NCBI GenBank assembly: GCA_022798855.1
Contig: JAAWNI010000137.1
Location: forward strand, 1 to 6,044
Reading direction: 5' to 3'
Length of the DNA stretch: 6,044 bases
Source: Lawsonibacter sp.
GTDB taxonomy: Bacteria > Bacillota > Clostridia > Oscillospirales > Oscillospiraceae
Shown: positions 1 through 4,873 of the stretch, piece after piece
Position numbering within the stretch: position 1 is the first letter of the stretch
How the letters are laid out: every line of letters begins with the position of its first letter
Program-made: the position numbers and the translations under genes
The notes under the pieces: model-generated
Seen by the model: only the letters and a program-made list of their open reading frames with translations
What the model was told of the DNA's origin: nothing
Databases searched by the model: none

Positions 1-66
1 GTAATACCCGCCCGTCCGGAAGGGCTGTGCCGCGTCACCTTGCGGGCGGATGATATCCGCCCCTAC
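1..66. repeat. Intergenic palindromic repeat (GTAGGGGC-type)
   Basis: This non-coding stretch ends in a perfect 8-bp hairpin: GGGCGGAT (44-51), loop GAT, ATCCGCCC (55-62), followed by CCTAC. Read on the - strand it begins GTAGGGGCGG, the same opening as an element at 2155-2233. The shared design (GTAGGGGCGG, short loop, CCGCC) marks a dispersed intergenic repeat family. Such elements are, from general knowledge, abundant between genes in Oscillospiraceae-like genomes. The left boundary is uncertain because the window starts here. I see no coding sequence in 1-217. Confidence 0.6.
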
Positions 67-124
67 TGAGTGTTACGCATTTTGACGATTGCTATAGACA
101 CTTCCCGGGCGCGGCCTGCCCAGG

Positions 125-143
125 AAAAATTTCTGAAAAATTT
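125..143 (+). promoter_or_regulatory. Candidate regulator site: AAAAATTT direct repeat, 11-bp period
   Basis: AAAAATTT occurs at 125-132 and again at 136-143, separated by CTG, so the copies start exactly 11 bp apart. That spacing is typical of tandem sites bound by OmpR/PhoB-family regulators, and a gene for such a regulator lies in the operon just downstream. The pair sits about 75 bp before the kinase start and about 40 bp before a possible -10 at 178. Autoregulation is therefore plausible but inferred. The alternative is a simple A/T-tract UP-element or chance in an AT-rich leader. The sequence differs from the TTGTTT boxes at 2319-2346. Confidence 0.35.
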
Positions 144-154
144 AGAATCGAGGG

Positions 155-183
155 CTGATTTATTTACAATTTTAGATTACAAT
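155..183 (+). promoter_or_regulatory. Candidate sigma-A-type promoter for the kinase-regulator operon
   Basis: TACAAT at 178-183 matches the -10 consensus in 5 of 6 bases. A weak -35-like CTGATT (155-160) lies 17 bp upstream. Transcription would begin near 190, giving a leader of about 28 nt that still includes the ribosome binding site at 204-211. A second TACAAT at 165-170 is an alternative -10. The poor -35 would suit an activator-dependent promoter. The call rests on consensus matching only. Confidence 0.35.
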
Positions 184-217
184 GGAAGGGCATCCACGAA
201 ATCGGGAGGGGAACCCT

Positions 218-1459
218 ATGAGGATCAGGCGGCACCTTTTTTTTTACAACACCGTCTCCGTGCTGGTGGCGCTGGTGGCCATGCTGGCGGTGAACAGCGC
301 GGCCACCCACGCCATCGCCCGGTACTACCAGCGCCAGGCGGAGGAGATGTTCCAGGCCATGCGCGTTAACGTCGTCACCCAGGAGGGAATGGTCTGGCTG
401 GACCGGGGGATGGGTGAGCTGGAGCTGGTGGGCGCCATCCCGGCCCGCCCGGCGTCTCTGGGCCGGACCCGGCCCCGGATGGAGGCCATGTCCCTCTCCC
501 TGTTCCTCAGCGGCGGGGCGGCCATTGTGGTGGTCCTGCTGCTGAACACCCTTTTCACCCGCTGCCAGCTGAAAAAGCTGCTCCAGCCGGTCAACGCCCT
601 CACCCAGGCCGCCGGGCGGGTGGAGGAGGGGGACTTTACCCAGGCCATCGACTACCGGGGGCGGGACGAGTTCGCCCCGGTGTGCGCCGCATTCAACCGG
701 ATGCAGGAGCATTTGCTGGAGGAGCAGGAGAAAAACGCCGCCTATGAGCGGGCCCGCACCGACCTGGTGGCCGGCATCTCCCACGACCTGCGCACACCCC
801 TCACCAGCGTGAAGGGGTACATCAAGGGCCTGCGGGACGGGGTGGCCCAGACCCCGGAGCGCCAGCGGCAGTATCTGGACATCGCATACCGCAAGGCCTG
901 CGACATGGACGTGCTCCTCCAGCGGCTGTTTTACTTCTCCCGCATGGAGACGGGGAACCTGCCCCTTTTCCCCGAGCCCGCCGATCTGGGGCAGTTCGCT
1001 TCCCGCTTCGCGGCGGAAGCCGGGCCGGAGCTGGAGCAGGCGGGGGGCGGGATCGAGCTGTCCGTCTCCCCGGGGCCCCACCCGGCCCTGATCGACCCGG
1101 AGCAGATGTATCGGGTTTTGAACAATTTGAAGGACAACGCCCAGCGCTACGCCGGGGCCGGGGCGCTGTCCATCTCCCTGGCCGTGGAGGGCCGGGAGGG
1201 CTGGACCTGTATCCGGTTCGCCGACAACGGCCGGGGCGTGCCGGAGGAGTCCCTGCCCCACCTCTTCGAGCAGTTCTGGCGGGAGGACCAGGCCCGGAGC
1301 GCCCAAAACGGGGAGGGGAGCGGCCTGGGGCTGTACATCGTCAAGCACATTGTGGAGGCCCACGGCGGGACCATTCAGGCGGAAAATGATGGGGGATTGG
1401 CGTTTACCATCGCGATCCCCAGAAAGGAGGGGGGCTATGGCCAGGCTGCTGATTGCTGA
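218..1459 (+). CDS. Membrane sensor histidine kinase (HAMP-HisKA-HATPase_c)
   Basis: This is a 413-residue two-component sensor that autophosphorylates on histidine and passes the phosphate to the regulator encoded next. A transmembrane segment at about 7-27 and another at about 91-113 flank an extracytoplasmic part of about 63 residues, the likely sensor. HAMP linker about 114-168 (Pro124, Glu151) follows, then HisKA with GISHDLRTPL (phosphoacceptor His189). The ATPase domain has an N box with Asn303/Asn307, G1 DNGRGVP (336-342), F box LFEQFWR (349-355) and G2 GSGLGLYIV (367-375), so every catalytic box is intact. I chose ATG 218 over ATG 182 because GGGAGGGG (204-211) lies just before it and the protein then opens with a short basic stretch and the first membrane helix. 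The stop overlaps the next gene by 23 bp. The loop is longer than in the intramembrane-sensing BceS-type kinases, so the signal may be read directly outside the membrane. The ligand is unknown. Confidence 0.93.
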   Translation: MRIRRHLFFYNTVSVLVALVAMLAVNSAATHAIARYYQRQAEEMFQAMRVNVVTQEGMVWLDRGMGELELVGAIPARPASLGRTRPRMEAMSLSLFLSGGAAIVVVLLLNTLFTRCQLKKLLQPVNALTQAAGRVEEGDFTQAIDYRGRDEFAPVCAAFNRMQEHLLEEQEKNAAYERARTDLVAGISHDLRTPLTSVKGYIKGLRDGVAQTPERQRQYLDIAYRKACDMDVLLQRLFYFSRMETGNLPLFPEPADLGQFASRFAAEAGPELEQAGGGIELSVSPGPHPALIDPEQMYRVLNNLKDNAQRYAGAGALSISLAVEGREGWTCIRFADNGRGVPEESLPHLFEQFWREDQARSAQNGEGSGLGLYIVKHIVEAHGGTIQAENDGGLAFTIAIPRKEGGYGQAADC

Positions 1460-2129
1460 GGACGACCCGGAGATCGCCATGCTGGAGCGGGACTACCTGG
1501 AGATGGAGGGCTATGAGGTGGCCGTGGTGGACAACGGCCAGCGGGCGGCCACTGAAGCGCTGAAAGGAGAATATGACCTGATCCTGCTGGACCTGATGCT
1601 CCCGGGGTGCGGCGGCTATGACGTCTGCCGCCTGATTCGGGACCGGATCGACGTGCCAATCCTGATGGTCACCGCCCGCACCGAGTCGGTGGACAAAATC
1701 CGGGGGCTGGGCCTGGGGGCGGACGACTATATCCCCAAGCCCTTCGACCCGGCGGAGCTGGTGGCCCGGGTGAAGGCCCACCTCAGCCGGTACGCCCGGC
1801 TCACCGGCGGGGGCCGGGGGGAGCCGGAGGCCATCGACCTGGGCCGCGTGCAGATTTTGCCACAGAGCTGGAAGGTGCTGAAAGACGGCCAGGAGGTCAA
1901 AATGCCCAACCGGGAATTTTCCCTGCTGAAATTCCTGGCGGAGCACCCTAATGTGGTGTTCTCCAAGGAGAAGCTCTTCGAGACGATCTGGGGCTGCGAC
2001 TATATGGGGGACAGCGCCACTGTCACCGTCCATATCGGCCGGGTCCGGGACAAGGTGGAGGATGACCCCGCCCACCCCAAGCTCATTGAGACGGTCTGGG
2101 GGGCGGGCTACCGGCTCAGCCGCCCATAA
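1437..2129 (+). CDS. OmpR/PhoB-family response regulator (receiver + winged helix)
   Basis: This 230-residue protein is a DNA-binding transcription factor of standard length for the family. The receiver domain (about 3-118) has the acidic pair Asp9/Asp10, the phosphoacceptor Asp52 in LILLDLMLPG, Thr79 and Lys101 (in IPKPF). A short Gly-rich linker (about 122-130) leads to a trans-activation-type winged helix (about 131-228) with the recognition-helix region around ATVTVHIGRVRDKVE and the usual ending WGAGYRL. The start is supported by AAAGGAGG (1423-1430), 6 nt before the ATG. The gene begins inside the kinase gene (23-bp overlap), so the two are cotranscribed and should be cognate partners. 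Family members bind direct repeats with a period near 11 bp; such repeats occur at 2319-2346 before the exporter operon and at 125-143 before its own operon. Control of the exporter is inferred from this and from adjacency. Confidence 0.94.
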   Translation: MARLLIAEDDPEIAMLERDYLEMEGYEVAVVDNGQRAATEALKGEYDLILLDLMLPGCGGYDVCRLIRDRIDVPILMVTARTESVDKIRGLGLGADDYIPKPFDPAELVARVKAHLSRYARLTGGGRGEPEAIDLGRVQILPQSWKVLKDGQEVKMPNREFSLLKFLAEHPNVVFSKEKLFETIWGCDYMGDSATVTVHIGRVRDKVEDDPAHPKLIETVWGAGYRLSRP

Positions 2130-2154
2130 AACCGGGGGAACGCCCTGCTTTGTG

Positions 2155-2269
2155 TGTAGGGGCCGACGACCCGGCGGCCCGCCTTGCCGGTATTGCATAC
2201 CTCTCTGGAGGCGGGACGGAACCCGCCCCTACATCCACGAGACGGCGCGCCGGGTCGTCGCGCCCTACA
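2155..2269. repeat. Compound intergenic inverted-repeat element
   Basis: The outer arms 2155-2176 and 2248-2269 are inverted copies matching at 20 of 22 positions (core CGACGACCCGGCG). Nested inside, TGTAGGGGC (2155-2163) is perfectly complementary to GCCCCTACA (2225-2233), defining a 79-bp sub-element. A smaller hairpin GGCGGG/CCCGCC (2210-2215 with 2222-2227) lies near its right end. The unit ending CCGCCCCTAC also appears at 57-66, so at least two elements of one family flank the two-component operon. No open reading frame or transposase is associated. It is best read as a non-autonomous dispersed repeat of the MITE or REP kind, possibly two units side by side; its function is unknown. Confidence 0.65.
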
Positions 2270-2281
2270 TTCCTGATAAAT

Positions 2282-2320
2282 CGCCGCTCCGCCCGTTGGG
2301 GTGGGGCGGCGTTGTTTTTT
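2282..2320 (+). terminator. Rho-independent terminator after the regulator gene
   Basis: A 13-bp GC-rich stem pairs 2282-2294 with 2299-2311 (two G-T wobbles, otherwise perfect), with a 4-nt loop GTTG (2295-2298). A T-rich tract follows at once (TTG then six T, 2312-2320). It lies about 150 bp past the regulator stop, beyond the compound repeat. It should end the two-component transcript and separate it from the exporter operon, which then needs its own promoter. Confidence 0.85.
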
Positions 2321-2346
2321 GTTTGCAGGTTGTTTAGCTTTTGTTT
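2319..2346 (+). promoter_or_regulatory. Candidate response-regulator operator: three TTGTTT boxes, 11-bp period
   Basis: TTGTTT occurs at 2319-2324, 2330-2335 and 2341-2346, so the starts are exactly 11 bp apart with differing 5-bp spacers (GCAGG, AGCTT between them). A further TTGTTT at 2312-2317 lies in the terminator tail, out of phase. Three conserved hexamers on one face of the helix, between a terminator and an operon start, fit a tandem site for an OmpR/PhoB-type regulator such as the one encoded at 1437-2129. The array is centred about 60 bp upstream of the start site implied by the -10 at 2381, a normal activator position. The first box overlaps the terminator T-tract, so some of the pattern could be compositional. 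Confidence 0.45.
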
Positions 2347-2377
2347 CGATTTGCTCCTCCGGCTGTTCAAATTTTCC

Positions 2378-2386
2378 TGTTAGGAT
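2378..2386 (+). promoter_or_regulatory. Candidate extended -10 promoter for the exporter operon
   Basis: TGT followed by TAGGAT (2381-2386) forms an extended -10 (TGn motif plus 4 of 6 -10 bases). No good -35 hexamer lies at the expected distance (around 2358-2363 the sequence is GC-rich), consistent with dependence on an activator bound upstream. Transcription would start near 2393, about 30 nt before the adaptor ATG. It rests on consensus and on the need for a promoter after the terminator. Confidence 0.35.
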
Positions 2387-2421
2387 GGGTCCAGCCTAAA
2401 ACGGAAAGGACGATTCCAGCT

Positions 2422-4128
2422 ATGAAGCTTCTTGAAAGGAACAAAACCGCCCCGGAACAAAAGCGGTCCGGGGGGACGGCGAAAAAGCTGCTGCGCAAGC
2501 GGGTGGTGCTCCCGGCGCTGGCCTGCGCGGTGGCGGGGGCGTTTGCCCTGCAGCTGGCCGGGGGCGGCCAGCCCGCTTCCGCCGCCGGCCTGACCTACAC
2601 CACCGCCCCGGTGGAGCGGCGGGACATCACCGCCCAAATCACCGGCAGCGGCGTGTTGGAGGCGGCTGACTCCTACTCGGTGACCTCGCTGGCGGAGGGG
2701 AGCATCCTCACCGCCGACTTTGAGGAGGGGGACCAGGTGGAGGAGGGGACGGTGCTGTACACCATCGACGCTTCCGACCTGTCCAGCACCCTGGAGCAGG
2801 CCCAGATCGCCCTGGAGCAGGCCCAGCGCAGCTACGACAGCCGGGTCAAGGACCTGGAGAAGCTGTCGGCCACTGCCCCCGAAGCGGGGCGGGTCCTCTC
2901 CCTGGAGGTGGAGGTGGGGGACGAGGTGTCCGCCGGGCAGACGATAGCCACCCTGCGGGACTCCGACACCATGACCCTGAAGGTCCCCTTCCTCTCCGAC
3001 GAAGCGGCGGGCTTTTCAGTGGGCCAGAGGGCCCTGGCCACCCTGGAGAGCACCTTTGAGACGCTGGAGGGGGTTGTCTCCAAGATCGACCAGGCGGACA
3101 CCGTGCTGGAGGGCGGGGTCATCGTCCGCTACGTGACGGTGGAGGTGGCCAACCCCGGGGCCCTGTCCCCCAGCCAGACCGGCTCCGCCGCCATCGACGG
3201 CTGCGCCAGCGCCGGGAGCGCCGCCTTCGCCTACGCCGCGGAGCGGAGCGTCACGGCGGAGGTATCCGGCCAGGTGTCCGCCATCCGGGTCCAGGAGGGG
3301 GATCGGGTGGACAAGGGGGGCGTTATCCTCACCCTGGCCAGCGACAACCTGGAGGACAGCCTGCAAAGCGCCGCCGACTCCCTGCGCAACGCCCAGCTGT
3401 CTCTGGAGAGCCGGTATGACCAGCTGGAGAACTACACGATCACCTCCCCCATTCAGGGCACCGTCATCGACAAGAACTACAAGGCGGGCGAAACCAGCGA
3501 AGCGGGCAAGGTGCTGTGCTCCATCTATGACCTGAGCTACCTTACCATGACCCTCAGCGTAGACGAGCTGGACATCTCTGACATTGCCGTGGGCCAGAAG
3601 GTGGAAATTACCGCCGACGCGGTGGAGGGCAGGGCCTACACCGGCGTGGTCACCAAGGTGAGCGTGGCGGGGGCCTCCTCCGGGGGGACGACGACCTACC
3701 CGGTCACCGTCCGCGTCGACGAGACGGAGGGCCTGCTCCCCGGCATGAACGTGGACGCTTCCATCACCCTCCAGAGCGCCAGCGGCGTGCTGGCCATCCC
3801 CTCCGGGGCGCTGAACCGGGGGAACACCGTTTTGGTCACTTCCGATTCCCCCAGCGCCGCCAGCGGCACGCCCATAGAGGGCGGGGAGTACTGCTCCGTC
3901 CCCGTGGAGATCGGGGCCAGCGACAGCAGCTACATCGAGATCACCTCCGGACTCCAGGAGGGGGACACGGTGGCCTATATCCCCACCACCGGCTCGGGCG
4001 GCTTTGCCATGATGATGCCCGGCGGCATGGGCGGGGCGGCCTTCGAGGGCGGAGCCATGCCCGGCGGCGGGATGGCCAACATCACAGTGTCCGGCGGAGG
4101 CCCCGGCGGCGGACGGGGAGGCTTCTGA
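2422..4128 (+). CDS. MacA/YknX-like efflux adaptor with two tandem lipoyl-barrel modules
   Basis: This 568-residue membrane-anchored adaptor should work with the ATPase and permease that follow. A basic start (KKLLRKR, 21-27) precedes one hydrophobic helix (about 28-46), probably an uncleaved anchor; the rest would be extracytoplasmic. Residues 86-259 and 276-450 are two copies of the HlyD/MacA fold. Each has a lipoyl half with EGDxVxxG (102-109 and 292-299), a short helix, a second lipoyl half (TAPEAGRV at 151; TSPIQGTV at 341) and a beta-barrel ending in a YVTVEV or PVTVRV strand. MacA-type adaptors usually carry one such module in about 370-400 residues, so the size fits the duplication. 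A membrane-proximal domain (about 451-520) and a Gly/Met-rich tail (524-568) finish it. The helical parts are short, as expected if there is no TolC to dock. ATG 2422 is preferred over upstream in-frame starts, which lie in the regulatory region. Its site AAAGGA (2405-2410) is rather distant, 11 nt away. Confidence 0.88.
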   Translation: MKLLERNKTAPEQKRSGGTAKKLLRKRVVLPALACAVAGAFALQLAGGGQPASAAGLTYTTAPVERRDITAQITGSGVLEAADSYSVTSLAEGSILTADFEEGDQVEEGTVLYTIDASDLSSTLEQAQIALEQAQRSYDSRVKDLEKLSATAPEAGRVLSLEVEVGDEVSAGQTIATLRDSDTMTLKVPFLSDEAAGFSVGQRALATLESTFETLEGVVSKIDQADTVLEGGVIVRYVTVEVANPGALSPSQTGSAAIDGCASAGSAAFAYAAERSVTAEVSGQVSAIRVQEGDRVDKGGVILTLASDNLEDSLQSAADSLRNAQLSLESRYDQLENYTITSPIQGTVIDKNYKAGETSEAGKVLCSIYDLSYLTMTLSVDELDISDIAVGQKVEITADAVEGRAYTGVVTKVSVAGASSGGTTTYPVTVRVDETEGLLPGMNVDASITLQSASGVLAIPSGALNRGNTVLVTSDSPSAASGTPIEGGEYCSVPVEIGASDSSYIEITSGLQEGDTVAYIPTTGSGGFAMMMPGGMGGAAFEGGAMPGGGMANITVSGGGPGGGRGGF

Positions 4129-4129
4129 T

Positions 4130-4873
4130 ATGGCGGCGCTGATCACCTTTCAGGACGTGTGCAAGTATTACCCCATGGGGGGCGGCACCGTGGTGGCCGC
4201 CGACCACATCTCCTTTGAAATCGCGCCCGGGGAGTTTACCGCCATTGTGGGCTCCTCCGGCTCGGGCAAGTCCACCTGCATGAACATCATCGGCTGCCTG
4301 GACGTGCCCTCGGAGGGGGCCTACCTCCTCAGCGGCCAGGACGTGGGCCGGATGAACAAAAACCAGCTGGCGGAGGTTCGGAACGAGCTTCTGGGCTTCA
4401 TCTTTCAGCAGTACAACCTGCTGCCCAAGCTGAACCTTCTGGAAAACGTGGAGGTCCCCCTGATGTACGCCGGCGTCCCCAAGGGGGAGCGGCGGGAGCG
4501 GGCCCACGCCGCCCTGGAGCGGGTGGGCCTGGGGGACAAGTGGCGGCACAGGCCCATGGAGCTGTCCGGGGGCCAGCAGCAGCGGGTTTCCATCGCCCGG
4601 GCCCTGGTGGGCAGGCCCTCGGTCATCCTGGCCGACGAGCCCACCGGCGCCCTGGACTCCCGCACCGGCCGGGAGGTGCTGGCTATGCTCCAGGACCTCC
4701 ACTGCCAGGGCCACACGGTGGTCCTCATCACCCACGACAACTCCATCGCCGTCCAGGCCCAGCGGATCATCCGGCTGGAGGACGGCCGGGTGGTGTACGA
4801 CGGCCCCGCCAGCGCCCCGGAAGCGGTAGTTACACCCCGGGCTCCGGGGGTGAGAGGGGGCGGAGGCGCGTGA
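4130..4873 (+). CDS. MacB/LolD-type ABC transporter ATP-binding protein
   Basis: This 247-residue ATPase powers the permease encoded next. Every nucleotide-binding motif is present: Walker A GSSGSGKST (41-49, Lys47), Q loop in FIFQQYNLLP (90-99), signature LSGGQQQR (145-152), Walker B VILADE (165-170, catalytic Glu170), D loop ALDS (174-177) and switch His202 in THD. The wording of these motifs and the GCLD after Walker A are typical of the MacB/LolD/YknY class, which drives mechanotransmission in extracytoplasmic export or extraction rather than classic import. Unlike Gram-negative MacB, ATPase and permease are separate polypeptides, as in YknY/YknZ. The ATG follows the adaptor stop after a single base, with GGGGAGG (4115-4121) inside the adaptor's end. 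The 3' end overlaps the permease start by 4 nt. A Pro/Ala/Gly-rich tail (about 226-247) is variable in such proteins. Confidence 0.95.
   Translation: MAALITFQDVCKYYPMGGGTVVAADHISFEIAPGEFTAIVGSSGSGKSTCMNIIGCLDVPSEGAYLLSGQDVGRMNKNQLAEVRNELLGFIFQQYNLLPKLNLLENVEVPLMYAGVPKGERRERAHAALERVGLGDKWRHRPMELSGGQQQRVSIARALVGRPSVILADEPTGALDSRTGREVLAMLQDLHCQGHTVVLITHDNSIAVQAQRIIRLEDGRVVYDGPASAPEAVVTPRAPGVRGGGGA

Noticed and set aside
82..98. TTGACG (82-87) with TATAGA (93-98) as a promoter
   Set aside because: The hexamers are only 5 bp apart, and no -10 lies 16-18 bp downstream of TTGACG, where the sequence is GC-rich.
163..183. Repeated TTACAAT (164-170, 177-183) as a regulator site
   Set aside because: The 13-bp spacing does not fit the 11-bp period, and the copies are better explained as alternative -10 hexamers.
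182..217. Upstream ATG at 182 as kinase start
   Set aside because: It overlaps the candidate -10, has no ribosome binding site, and adds a non-hydrophobic 12-residue leader. ATG 218 has GGGAGGGG at proper spacing.
164..1480. Long - strand open frame of 438 codons opposite the kinase
   Set aside because: It is a mirror of a GC-rich coding strand. Its translation is Pro/Gly/His-rich with no domain, while the + strand frame encodes all kinase motifs.
2341..2421. In-frame upstream extension of the adaptor
   Set aside because: It would run through the TTGTTT box and the candidate promoter, and adds 27 residues unlike an adaptor N-terminus. ATG 2422 is followed by a typical basic-hydrophobic anchor.
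3016..4146. Long - strand open frame of 376 codons opposite the adaptor
   Set aside because: It has low-complexity Gly/Ala/His composition with no recognisable fold, and the + frame has clear lipoyl and barrel motifs.
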